Part shown: positions 1 to 6,846 of the stretch, piece by piece
Numbering within the stretch: the first letter of the stretch is position 1
Layout of the letters: the number at the start of each line of letters is the position of its first letter
Assembly: GCA_964586865.1 (NCBI GenBank)
Contig: CAZPJM010000160.1
Coordinates: forward strand, 1-11,290
From: REDI01 sp964586865
GTDB taxonomy: Bacteria; Myxococcota_A; UBA796; GCA-2862545
Length of the DNA stretch: 11,290 nucleotides
Direction of reading: 5' to 3'
The notes under the pieces: generated by a model
What the model saw: the letters and a program-made list of their open reading frames with translations, nothing else
Databases searched by the model: none
Told to the model about the DNA's origin: nothing
Program-made: the position numbers and the translations under genes

Positions 1-186
1 CCCCACCGCCCGCGCGGCGGCGTCCAGCACCGGGATCCCCTCGTCCTCCTCGTGGGCTTCGCCCCCCTGGGGCCCGGGGCCCGCCAGCGACGGGGCATCG
101 GTGCTCGGAGCCGAGGTGGCGGTCGACGAGGAGGACGACCCCCGCTCCGACTGACGGGAGGATGCGGAACGGCGGACGCGGCGCAT
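1..186 (-). CDS. Unidentified protein, N-terminal fragment (runs off left edge)
   Basis: An open frame of 62 codons begins at ATG (184-186) and is still open at base 1, so only the N-terminus is visible. A GAGG core lies five bases before the ATG (GAGG-TGGTC-ATG), which supports this start. The visible protein starts basic (MRRVRRSASSRQ), passes through a Ser/Thr/Ala/Pro-rich low-complexity stretch at about residues 10-35, and then becomes acidic (a run like HEEDEG) before an Ala-rich segment that reads as the start of a folded or helical domain. No signal peptide or membrane segment is visible. It lies downstream of the hybrid kinase in the same direction, with a 116-bp gap that carries no clear promoter. 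I do not recognise the family and assign no function. The case rests on the open frame, the ribosome binding site and the non-repetitive acidic end. Confidence 0.5.
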   Translation of the reverse strand, partial: MRRVRRSASSRQSERGSSSSSTATSAPSTDAPSLAGPGPQGGEAHEEDEGIPVLDAAARAVG

Positions 187-302
187 GACCACCTCGAGGA
201 GAGAGCGGCTCCACGGTGGCGGATCGGCAGGTCGCGCGCAACTCGCATATCCATGTGAGGGGCACCCCCCATGTCTGGCGGCCGGCGCCCCGGGAGCGGC
301 CC

Positions 303-2294
303 CTACCCGTCTGGCGGCCGATGGAGCCGGGTGATGAGCCGCTGGACGTCCTCGCCCTCGAAGGGCTTGCGCAGGAGGGCCACGCCGGCCTCGGTCAGGT
401 CGCGGGGCAGATCCCGATCCACGAAGCCGGTCATGGCGACCAGATGGGGCGGCTCGGGCCGCTCCCGGGCGGCCCGCATGAAGGCCGGGCCGTCCATGTC
501 GGGCATGCCCAGATCGACGATGGCCACATCGACCCGGTCGGCCTGGTCCAGGCGCTCCAGAGCGGCACGCCCTCCGAGCGCCGAGGTGACCCGGAAGCCG
601 GCAGCCCGGAGCATGCGGACCGTCGCCCGGAGCACGAGGGGATCGTCGTCCACCACCAACAGGTGCAGGGTGCGGCGGTGGGGAGCGGGGGCCTCGGCCT
701 CGTCGGTCTCCCCCTCGGGAGGCTCCGCGGCGGCCGGGACCCACAGGGTGGCGGTGGTCCCCTCCCCCTCCCGCGAGTCGAGCTCGACGTGGCCCCGGTG
801 CTCCTCGGCGGCCAGCCGCACCAGGGCCAGGCCGAGGCCGGTGCCCTCCCCCGGCGCCCGGGTGGTGAAGAAGGGGTCGAAGGCCCGGGCGAGCTGGCCC
901 GAGGCCATGCCCGGGCCGTCGTCCTGGACCCGGATGCAGACGTACTCGCCGGCGGGGAGATCGCCGACGGCGCCCGAGACCAGCGGCTCCCGATGGATGC
1001 GGACCCGGACGGTGCCCCGGGGGCCCGCGGCCTGCAGCCCATTGGCGGCCAGGTTGTAGACGGCCTGGGCCAGGTGGCCCGGATCGCCGTGGACCCACAC
1101 GCGAGGGCCGACCTCCAGCTCGAGGCGCGCCTCGCGGGCCAGGGTGCGCCGGAGGAGATCGAGGGCCTCACGCACGGGCCGCTCGAGCCCCTGAGAGCGG
1201 GTGACACCCGGCTCGCGACGCCCGAAGCCGAGCACGCTGGCCGTGAGCTGCCGGCCCCGGGCCACGGCGTCCAGGATGCCCTGGACCCGCCCCGGCTCGG
1301 CGCCGTCCCGGGCGAGCTCCTCGGCCAGCACCCGGATCCCGGCCAGCACATTGCCCAGGTCCTGGGCCGCCGAGCGGGAGAGGGCCCCGATCATCTCGAC
1401 CTTCTGCACCTGCCAGAGCTGGCGCTCCATGGCCCGTCGCCGCTGGATGGCCATCCAGGCCTCGTGGACGTCGCGCAGGCCCACCATCGCGAACAGGCCG
1501 CCCCCCACCCGCACGCCGGTGGCAAACAGCTCGACCCGGCGGGGCTCGTGGCCATGGTCGCGGGCGAGGGTGACGGCGAGGGGGCCGGCGTGACCGTGGT
1601 GGAGCGCCTCGCGCAGGGTGGCGGACACGGCCCACCGCTGATCCTCGGGAAAGAGCTGGCTGACGCGCCGGTCGACGATGTCCTCGGGCTCGGCCCCGGT
1701 GAGGCGGACGAAGGCCGGGTTGAGCTCGCGGACGGTCAGGCTGGCCCCGTCCAGGAGGGCGAAGGCGTCGACCGAGGCCTCGAACAGCGCCCGAAACCGG
1801 GCCTCGGACTCCCGGACCGCCTCCTCGGCGCGGCGCTGCTCGGTCACGTCGACCACCGCGGCGAGCACGTAGGTCTGGCCGTCCCGCTCGAGGGGACCGC
1901 TGTCCATCCGGATGTAGCGGGGCTGCTCGCCCGAGAGGCGCAGGGTGGTCCGGGTGGCGCGCTCGGTCTGGAGGACCAGGTCGAGGTGGGCGCGGAGGGG
2001 GGCGTGGTGGACCGGGTGGACCTGGTTGACGAGCACCTGGCCCACGAGCCGCTCCCGCCGGCGCCCCAGGAGGGCGACCGCCTGCTCGTTCACCTGCACC
2101 ACCCGGCCGTCGCGGGTGAGGACCAGGAAGGCCACGGGCGCCTGCTCGAAGAGCTGCCGGAAGCGGTCCCGGGAGCGGGCCAGCGCGTCGTAGGCCTCGC
2201 GCAGGGCGGCGCTCTGGGCCTCGAACTCGGCCTCGTACTCATACAGGCGCTGCAGGTCCTCGAGCCGTCGGTCCTGGTCGGGCTCCGAGCTCAC
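303..2294 (-). CDS. PAS-PAS hybrid histidine kinase with receiver domain; H-box histidine replaced by Gln
   Basis: A cytoplasmic hybrid sensor kinase of 663 residues. The start is GTG at 2292-2294, overlapping the TGA of the CheB-CheR gene in the sequence GTGA, which implies translational coupling. Upstream codons in this frame are a Pro/Arg/Gly shadow of the neighbouring gene. Order of parts: coiled coil (about 8-45), PAS 1 (about 43-155, ending VVDVTEQRR), PAS 2 (about 163-280), HisKA-like region (about 292-365), HATPase (about 370-520) and receiver (about 543-655). The ATPase boxes are intact: N-box NLAANG (414-419), DDGPGM (458-463), FDPFFTT (472-478) and GTGLGL (484-489). The receiver has the acidic group VVDDD (547-551), phospho-acceptor D594 in VDLGMPDMDG, T622 and K643. 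The H-box reads SAAQDLGN, so residue 311 is Gln (codon CAG, 1362-1364) where related kinases have the His of AHDFNN. No membrane helix is present. The domain calls are secure; the loss of autophosphorylation is inferred. Confidence 0.9.
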   Translation of the reverse strand: MSSEPDQDRRLEDLQRLYEYEAEFEAQSAALREAYDALARSRDRFRQLFEQAPVAFLVLTRDGRVVQVNEQAVALLGRRRERLVGQVLVNQVHPVHHAPLRAHLDLVLQTERATRTTLRLSGEQPRYIRMDSGPLERDGQTYVLAAVVDVTEQRRAEEAVRESEARFRALFEASVDAFALLDGASLTVRELNPAFVRLTGAEPEDIVDRRVSQLFPEDQRWAVSATLREALHHGHAGPLAVTLARDHGHEPRRVELFATGVRVGGGLFAMVGLRDVHEAWMAIQRRRAMERQLWQVQKVEMIGALSRSAAQDLGNVLAGIRVLAEELARDGAEPGRVQGILDAVARGRQLTASVLGFGRREPGVTRSQGLERPVREALDLLRRTLAREARLELEVGPRVWVHGDPGHLAQAVYNLAANGLQAAGPRGTVRVRIHREPLVSGAVGDLPAGEYVCIRVQDDGPGMASGQLARAFDPFFTTRAPGEGTGLGLALVRLAAEEHRGHVELDSREGEGTTATLWVPAAAEPPEGETDEAEAPAPHRRTLHLLVVDDDPLVLRATVRMLRAAGFRVTSALGGRAALERLDQADRVDVAIVDLGMPDMDGPAFMRAARERPEPPHLVAMTGFVDRDLPRDLTEAGVALLRKPFEGEDVQRLITRLHRPPDG

Positions 2295-5212
2295 CGGGCG
2301 GCGCGTCCCAGGGCGCCCTTCGCGGCACCGGCGCGCTCGGCGAGCCGCCGCAGGGTGACGTCCTGGTGGCTGACGACCGCGCCCTCGCCGCCCCGCGACA
2401 GGCTGGCGACGCGCATGACGTACCAGCGCTCCTCGGTGGGCGAGTGGCACGGGTACTCGAGGACGAACGAGGAGAGCTTGCCGTCCAGGACCTGCTGGAC
2501 GCCCTCGGCGGCCCGGGCGGCGGTGTCGTCCCCGGGGCCGTAGGCCCCCCGGCTGGCCGCGATGTAGTCGGCGCCCACGCCGTCCGCGTCGGCCTCGGTG
2601 GCCCCGTTGGCGATGGCGAAGCGCTTCCACGACTCGTTGACGTAGGTGATGATCCGGTTCGGATCGAGCACCGCGATGTGCTCGGGCAGCCCGTCCAGCA
2701 CGTCGGACAGACCCCGCTCGGCCGCCCGCAGGGCCGAGATGTCGACGAAGTTGAGCACCACGCCGCCGGGCTCCTGGGTGGCGTCGGTGAAGACCGACAT
2801 GCGGAGCAGCACCCGCCGGCCGTCCTCGAAGGCCACCTCGCGCTCGAGGGAGGTCTCCTCCTCGAGGACGCGCCGGCACAAGGCCAGCAGGTCGATGCCC
2901 GGCAGGCTGCGGCCGAAGTGGGCCACCGGGCGGTCCACGTCCCGGGGCAGCAGCGGGAGGAAGCCCGCCGCCGCCGAGGTGAAGCGACGGACCCGCAGCT
3001 CCGGGTCCAGGAAGACCGTGCCGATGGCGGTGCTCTCGAAGAGATTGTCCATGTCGGCGTTGAGCTCGGAGAGCTCGCGGATCTTGTTTTGGTACTCGCT
3101 GTTGACTGTATGGAGCTCTTCGTTGACCGACTGAAGCTCCTCGTTCGTACTCTGGAGCTCCTCGTTGGCCGAGAGCAGCTCCTCGTTGGTGGCCTGGAGC
3201 TCCTCGTTGCTGCTCTCCAGCTCCTCGATGGTGGACTGCAGGCGCTCCTGGGTGCGCGCCAGGTTCTCCTCGAGGAAGCGGATCCGCTCCTGGGCCACCT
3301 CGTCCAGCTCGGCCACGTTGGGCTCGTTCCCCTCGGCGGGGACCGCGAGGTGGAGGGGCCGCTCGAACAGCAGCAGCAGCCGGGTGGTGTGCCCCGACGG
3401 ATCGGCCAGGGGACGGACCCGGATGTCGGCGGAGCGCACCGTCCCCTCCGGCCACATCTTCACCCCGGGCACCAGCACCTCGTCGCCGATGTCGGCCGCG
3501 CGGTGGATGGCCGCCGAGACGGTGGAGGCGGCGCTCCGGGGGAGCACGCTGGCGAGCTCGAGGGTGGCGGGGCCGGCGGAGAGCTTGAAGGCACCCGCGC
3601 TGCTCGGGAAGACATGGAGGAGGCGGCCCTGGTCGTCCACCAGGAGGGCCGGCGGGACGTAGCTCTCGAAGAGCTGGGCGTGGGCCCGGTCGACCGCGGC
3701 ATCGGCCCAGTGGTCCCGGCGGGGCGCGGTGCGGGTCCCGCCATGTCGGGTGCCGATGGCGCTGCGCCGGTAGTCGACCCCGAGGGGCAGGGCCCGGCCC
3801 CGGGACCGGTAGATCCGCAGGCGTCGGTCGACGATCTCGAAGCGGTCGACCATCTCGCCGACGGTCTCGCTGCTGCCCAGGATGAGCGTCCCGCCCGGGT
3901 GCAGGGCGAAGGAGAGGCGCCGCAGGATGTGCTGCTGGGCCTCGGGCTCGAGGTAGATGAGCAGGTTGCGGCAGAGCACCACGTCCATGCGGGTGAGGGG
4001 TGGGTCCTCGAGGGCGTTGTGCCGCGCGAACACCACCAGGTCGCGGACGGAGCGGTGGATGGTGAAGGTCTCGTCGCGGCGCACGAAGTAGCGCTCGACC
4101 AGATCGGGGGGCGCCTCGCTCACCACGGTCCCCGAGAACACCCCGGGGCTGGCCTGCTCGATGGCCTCGCTGTCCACGTCGCTGGCGAAGATCTTGACCG
4201 AGAGCTCCTCGCCCGAGCGGTGCCGGTCGATCTGCTCCCGGAACAGCAGGGCGAGGGAGTAGGCCTCCTCGCCGGTGGAGCAGCCCACCGACCACACCCG
4301 GATCTCGCGGCCATTCTGTCGTGCCTGCCGCACAAGGGCAGGCACCAGGTCACGCCGCAGGTGCTCGAAGACGGCGGTGTCCCGGAAGAAGCGGGTCACA
4401 TTGATCAGGAACTCCCGCTGGAGCTGCCGGGCCTCGCTGCCATCGTCCACGAGGAGCTCGGCGTAGCTCTGGAGGCTGTCGATCTGGCGCACCCGCATGC
4501 GGCGCTCGATCCGGCGCGTCAGCGTGCTGGTCTTGTACGCCGAGAAGTCGAGCTGACTGTGCTGGGCCACGGCCCAGAGGATCCGCTCGAGGGCCTTGGG
4601 ATCCGCCTCGTGGGAGGGAGCGCCGTCCTCGGTGGCCGTGGTGAGCTGGGGCCGGTGCTCCAGGGCCTTCAGCAGGCCGGGGAGCAGGGCCTCGGGGGCC
4701 TCCACCAGGTCCACCAAGCCGGTGGCGATGGCGTTGCCCGGCATGCCGTCGAACTGGGCCGTGCCGGGGTCCTGGGCCCCCACCAGCCCGCCCACCGCCT
4801 TGATGGCCCGCAGCCCGTCCACACCGTCGCTGCCGAGCCCCGAGAGGACCACCGCCGCCGAGCGGGAGCCCCGATCCTCGGCCAGGGAGGCGAAGAGGGT
4901 GTCGATGGGCAGGTGGAGGGAGCCATCCCGGGCCCGGGGGGAGAGGGCCAGGATCCCCTCCTGCACCCGCATGTCGAAGCCCGGCGGCAGGAGGTAGGCG
5001 TGACCGGGCTCGATGGGCGCGCCGTGCTCGGCGGCGTGCATCTCGACGTCGGTGTGACGGGCCAGGAGCTCGGGCATCAGGGACTTGTGGTCCGGGGAGA
5101 GGTGCTGGGCGACCAGGTAGGAGACCTCTTCCCGTCGATCGGCGCTCTGGAAGAAGCGCCGCAGGGCGTCGAGACCGCCCGCCGAGGCGCCGATGGCGAT
5201 GACGTGATGCAC
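2291..5212 (-). CDS. CheB methylesterase-CheR methyltransferase-PAS fusion protein
   Basis: A 973-residue multidomain cytoplasmic signalling protein. The start is GTG (5210-5212) with GGAGGA just upstream. Residues 2-185 are a CheB-type methylesterase domain with the catalytic triad visible as S10 (GASAGG), H37 (AQHLSP) and D129 (GLGSDG); the usual N-terminal receiver of CheB is absent. Residues about 205-265 are the CheR N-terminal domain, and 270-470 the SAM-dependent methyltransferase domain (RFFRD 274-278, VGCSTGEEAYS 309-319, ASDVDSEA 343-350, CRNLLIYL 414-421). These domains normally remove and add methyl groups on chemoreceptor glutamates. A PAS-like segment follows (about 512-620), then a long heptad-repeat coiled coil (about 636-720) and two PAS domains (about 721-825 and 832-955). 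Relatives often continue straight into a kinase; here the kinase is a separate gene overlapping by four bases. No chemoreceptor, CheA or CheW is in the window, so the methylation target is unknown. The partner kinase next door is the likely output. Confidence 0.92.
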   Translation of the reverse strand: MHHVIAIGASAGGLDALRRFFQSADRREEVSYLVAQHLSPDHKSLMPELLARHTDVEMHAAEHGAPIEPGHAYLLPPGFDMRVQEGILALSPRARDGSLHLPIDTLFASLAEDRGSRSAAVVLSGLGSDGVDGLRAIKAVGGLVGAQDPGTAQFDGMPGNAIATGLVDLVEAPEALLPGLLKALEHRPQLTTATEDGAPSHEADPKALERILWAVAQHSQLDFSAYKTSTLTRRIERRMRVRQIDSLQSYAELLVDDGSEARQLQREFLINVTRFFRDTAVFEHLRRDLVPALVRQARQNGREIRVWSVGCSTGEEAYSLALLFREQIDRHRSGEELSVKIFASDVDSEAIEQASPGVFSGTVVSEAPPDLVERYFVRRDETFTIHRSVRDLVVFARHNALEDPPLTRMDVVLCRNLLIYLEPEAQQHILRRLSFALHPGGTLILGSSETVGEMVDRFEIVDRRLRIYRSRGRALPLGVDYRRSAIGTRHGGTRTAPRRDHWADAAVDRAHAQLFESYVPPALLVDDQGRLLHVFPSSAGAFKLSAGPATLELASVLPRSAASTVSAAIHRAADIGDEVLVPGVKMWPEGTVRSADIRVRPLADPSGHTTRLLLLFERPLHLAVPAEGNEPNVAELDEVAQERIRFLEENLARTQERLQSTIEELESSNEELQATNEELLSANEELQSTNEELQSVNEELHTVNSEYQNKIRELSELNADMDNLFESTAIGTVFLDPELRVRRFTSAAAGFLPLLPRDVDRPVAHFGRSLPGIDLLALCRRVLEEETSLEREVAFEDGRRVLLRMSVFTDATQEPGGVVLNFVDISALRAAERGLSDVLDGLPEHIAVLDPNRIITYVNESWKRFAIANGATEADADGVGADYIAASRGAYGPGDDTAARAAEGVQQVLDGKLSSFVLEYPCHSPTEERWYVMRVASLSRGGEGAVVSHQDVTLRRLAERAGAAKGALGRAAR
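3092..3232 (-). repeat. Heptad-encoding 21-bp repeat in the CheBR coiled coil
   Basis: Residues about 661-707 of the CheB-CheR-PAS protein consist of successive seven-residue units of the type xNEELQS (SNEELQA, TNEELLS, ANEELQS, TNEELQS, VNEELHT). At DNA level this is an imperfect 21-bp period built round the plus-strand word GAGCTCCTCGTTG. Each heptad places Leu and Asn at the helix core, so the segment is a signalling helix joining the methyltransferase half to the PAS half. Such an array is characteristic of this fusion family. The 3' part of the repeat (about 3081-3160) is clearly less GC-rich than the rest of the gene. Confidence 0.75.
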
Positions 5213-5215
5213 GCG

Positions 5216-5221
5216 TCCTCC
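5216..5221 (-). promoter_or_regulatory. Ribosome binding site of the CheB-CheR gene
   Basis: The minus strand reads GGAGGA three bases before a GTG codon (5210-5212). No ATG lies nearby in this frame. This strong match decides the GTG start and fits the CheB fold, which begins with HVIAIGASAGG immediately after it. Confidence 0.7.
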
Positions 5222-5242
5222 GAGAGTGACTGTACGTTATCA

Positions 5243-5261
5243 CCCACCGGGCGCCGGTGGG
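5243..5261. promoter_or_regulatory. Perfect 8-bp inverted repeat between the pseudouridine synthase and CheBR genes
   Basis: CCCACCGG (5243-5250) and CCGGTGGG (5254-5261) are exact inverse complements separated by three bases. The element fills much of the 67-bp gap between the stop of the pseudouridine synthase gene and the GTG of the CheB-CheR gene. As RNA it could form a tight hairpin ending the upstream transcript, although no T-run follows on the minus strand. As DNA it could be an operator in front of the sensory operon. An AT-richer stretch (TGATAACGTACAGT on the minus strand) lies between it and the ribosome binding site and is the likeliest place for a promoter element, but no convincing -35/-10 pair is seen. 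Confidence 0.45.
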
Positions 5262-5279
5262 GTCCGGATCCATCGACGC

Positions 5280-6227
5280 TCACGGGATCGATCCCCCCCG
5301 CCCGGGGGGGTCGGACGGCACCTCCGGGTAGGCGCCGATCCACCGACGCACATCCCGCGCCCGCCACGCCCGCAGCTTGTGGGGCTCGTCCAGGTGGGCC
5401 TCGATGCGCCGCCCATCGGGGGCCGCGAGGGCGATCTCGAGGGCCCACAGGAAGATCCCGTTGTGCCGCAGCACCCGGCCGGGCGGCGTGTAGCGCGCAT
5501 CGCCCAGGATGGGGTGGCCCAGCGCGGCGCAGTGGCGGCGGAGCTGGTGCGTCCGGCCGGTCTCGGGGAAGAGGTCCACGGTGGTGCAGATCCCCACGTG
5601 CAGGGAGCGGGTCCAGGCCACCGGGACCACCCGGGTGCGGGCCGGCCGGCCGTCGAGGGGCTCGTCCACGCGCCGCGGTCCCGCGAGGGCGCCGACCACC
5701 AGGGCCCGGTAGCGCTTGTGGACCCGTCGCTCCTGAAAAGCCCGGCCGAGCCAGACCTGGGCCGAGGCTGTCCGGGCGCAGATCACCAGGCCTCCGGTGG
5801 GACGATCCAGGCGATGGACCGGGCGCGGCCAGGCCAAGGCATCGGGCCGGGGGCTCGGCGGCAGGACGCCCACCAGGGCGCGCTCCAGGCTGTCGGGGCG
5901 GGGGCCCGTGGTGAGCAGCCCGGCAGGCTTCTCGGCGATGAGCAGCTCCGGGTCGTGGTGGACCACCCGGGCGCGCCGCCGGAGCGGGTGGGGGGCCTCC
6001 CGCGGATCGGCGTGCAGCGTCAGGATCTGCCCCGGACGGGGAAAGCGGGAGGACTCCACCGGGGCCCCGTCCAGCCGGAGGCGCCCGGCCTTGCAGGCCT
6101 TGCGCGCCCGGCTGCGGGAGGGCAGCCACAGGGAGAACGTCTCGGTGGCCAGGCGATCCACGCGAACCTCGACGCCTTCGGGGACCACCGCCGTCGCCAC
6201 CACCTGGTCGGTCGCGTCTGCATCCAT
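5280..6227 (-). CDS. RluA-family RNA pseudouridine synthase
   Basis: A 315-residue enzyme that isomerises specific uridines of rRNA or tRNA to pseudouridine. The N-terminus (about 20-72) looks like an S4-type RNA-binding domain (VRVDRLATE, then a K/R-rich helix and RLDGAPV). The catalytic domain (about 85-300) carries the signature HRLDRPTGG with catalytic Asp141; the family usually has Ser where this protein has the first Gly. The second signature, ETGRTHQLRRH (222-232), followed by LGHPILGDARY, is intact. The start is ATG at 6225-6227 with a G-rich AGGGGGGC upstream. The length is normal for RluA/RluC/RluD relatives. The last dozen residues are Pro/Gly-rich and encoded across a C7/G7 hairpin (5293-5310). 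It is transcribed away from the cytochrome genes across a 127-bp divergent gap. The target uridine cannot be read from the sequence. Confidence 0.92.
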   Translation of the reverse strand: MDADATDQVVATAVVPEGVEVRVDRLATETFSLWLPSRSRARKACKAGRLRLDGAPVESSRFPRPGQILTLHADPREAPHPLRRRARVVHHDPELLIAEKPAGLLTTGPRPDSLERALVGVLPPSPRPDALAWPRPVHRLDRPTGGLVICARTASAQVWLGRAFQERRVHKRYRALVVGALAGPRRVDEPLDGRPARTRVVPVAWTRSLHVGICTTVDLFPETGRTHQLRRHCAALGHPILGDARYTPPGRVLRHNGIFLWALEIALAAPDGRRIEAHLDEPHKLRAWRARDVRRWIGAYPEVPSDPPGRGGSIP

Positions 6228-6345
6228 GCAGCCCCCCTATCCCGCAGCCCTCGAAGGGGCGGCAGGACCACCTGGAGGGATGCAACAGGAAGTGTCACGG
6301 GTTCTCGCGCCGACCTCGACCCGTGCTACACCCTGACTCCGATCC

Positions 6346-6350
6346 GGAGG
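6346..6350 (+). promoter_or_regulatory. Ribosome binding site of the cytochrome c' gene
   Basis: GGAGG lies four bases (CCCC) before the ATG at 6355 and fixes the start of the cytochrome c' gene. The divergent gap upstream (6228-6354) must hold promoters for both directions. A weak -10-like TGCTACACC sits at 6324-6332, but I see no -35 match at the right spacing. Confidence 0.7.
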
Positions 6351-6354
6351 CCCC

Positions 6355-6846
6355 ATGAACCGCATCCTTCCCCTGCTGGCGCTGACCCTGCTCGCCACCC
6401 CCGCCCTGTCCGGCAAGAAGGACAAGGCCAAGGACGCCGCCGCGTCCGACGCCCCGGCCGACGCGGTCCACATGGCCGAGTACCGCCACGTCTTCTTCGA
6501 GAGCATGGGCAAGCACATGAAGATGACGGCCATGGTGGTCAAGGGTCAGGTGGACCGCACCGACACCGTGAAGGCCCAGGCGGTGGCCCTCCGGGAGGCC
6601 TCGCTCCTCCTCCCCACCCTCTTCCCCGAGGGCACCGGCCCCGACGTGGTCGACACCGACGCCCGGCCCGAGATCTGGACCGACCGCAAGGGCTTCGAGG
6701 AGAAGGCCAAGGCCTTCCAGGACGCCGCGGCCAAGTTCGTCGAGGTGGCCGATGGCGGCGACAAGGCCGCCATCGCGGCCCAGTTCAAGCAGGTGGGCAT
6801 GAGCTGCGGTGGGTGCCACGACAACTACCGCGTGGATGACGATTAG
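6355..6846 (+). CDS. Cytochrome c' (class II c-type cytochrome), exported
   Basis: A 163-residue exported haem protein. Residues 1-19 form a Sec signal peptide (MNR, then a Leu/Ala-rich core ending TPALS). The mature part begins with a Lys/Ala-rich linker (about 20-38), then a helical region (YRHVFFESMGKHMKMTAMVV; IWTDRKGFEEKAKAFQDAA) that matches the four-helix bundle of cytochrome c'. A single CGGCH haem-binding motif (C151, C154, H155) stands near the C-terminus and is followed by DNYR, the hallmark position for class II cytochromes. Family members bind a high-spin or six-coordinate haem in the periplasm and act in NO binding or electron transfer; which applies here is not visible. The mature chain is slightly longer than usual because of the linker. 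The stop codon lies inside the next gene, whose ATG overlaps by 11 bases, so the two are probably co-translated. Confidence 0.9.
   Translation: MNRILPLLALTLLATPALSGKKDKAKDAAASDAPADAVHMAEYRHVFFESMGKHMKMTAMVVKGQVDRTDTVKAQAVALREASLLLPTLFPEGTGPDVVDTDARPEIWTDRKGFEEKAKAFQDAAAKFVEVADGGDKAAIAAQFKQVGMSCGGCHDNYRVDDD

Noticed and set aside
2280..2300. Frameshift splitting a single CheB-CheR-PAS-kinase gene
   Set aside because: The junction is a clean GTGA stop/start overlap followed by a normal coiled-coil N-terminus, which is typical of coupled genes. A true split by error cannot be wholly excluded but is not needed.
216..2543. Long plus-strand open frame of 775 codons opposite the kinase
   Set aside because: It is rich in Gly, Pro, Leu, Glu and His with no domain pattern. 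It lies antisense to a kinase with clear PAS, HATPase and receiver motifs, and is an artefact of GC-biased third positions.
3092..3232. CRISPR-like array suggested by the regular repeats
   Set aside because: The 21-bp period has no spacers and encodes a heptad coiled coil in frame with the CheBR protein.
2295..4295. Upstream extension of the kinase reading frame to a 1330-residue protein
   Set aside because: Residues before the GTG at 2294 are Arg/Pro/Gly-rich and overlap the CheR and PAS coding sequence in another frame; the four-base GTGA junction is the natural start.
2366..5914. Plus-strand open frame of 1182 codons opposite the CheB-CheR gene
   Set aside because: The translation is Gly/Leu/Asp/His-rich low complexity and crosses the boundary between two well-supported minus-strand genes, so it is a shadow of them.
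6304..6335. Promoter for the cytochrome pair with a -10-like TGCTACACC
   Set aside because: Only a partial match to a -10 and no -35 at 16-18 bases, so it was mentioned in the ribosome-binding-site entry but not called as a promoter.
5226..6839. Plus-strand 537-codon frame across the pseudouridine synthase and cytochrome c' region
   Set aside because: It reads through a gene boundary, has no recognisable domain, and lies out of frame with the cytochrome c' gene, whose signal peptide and CGGCH motif are clear.
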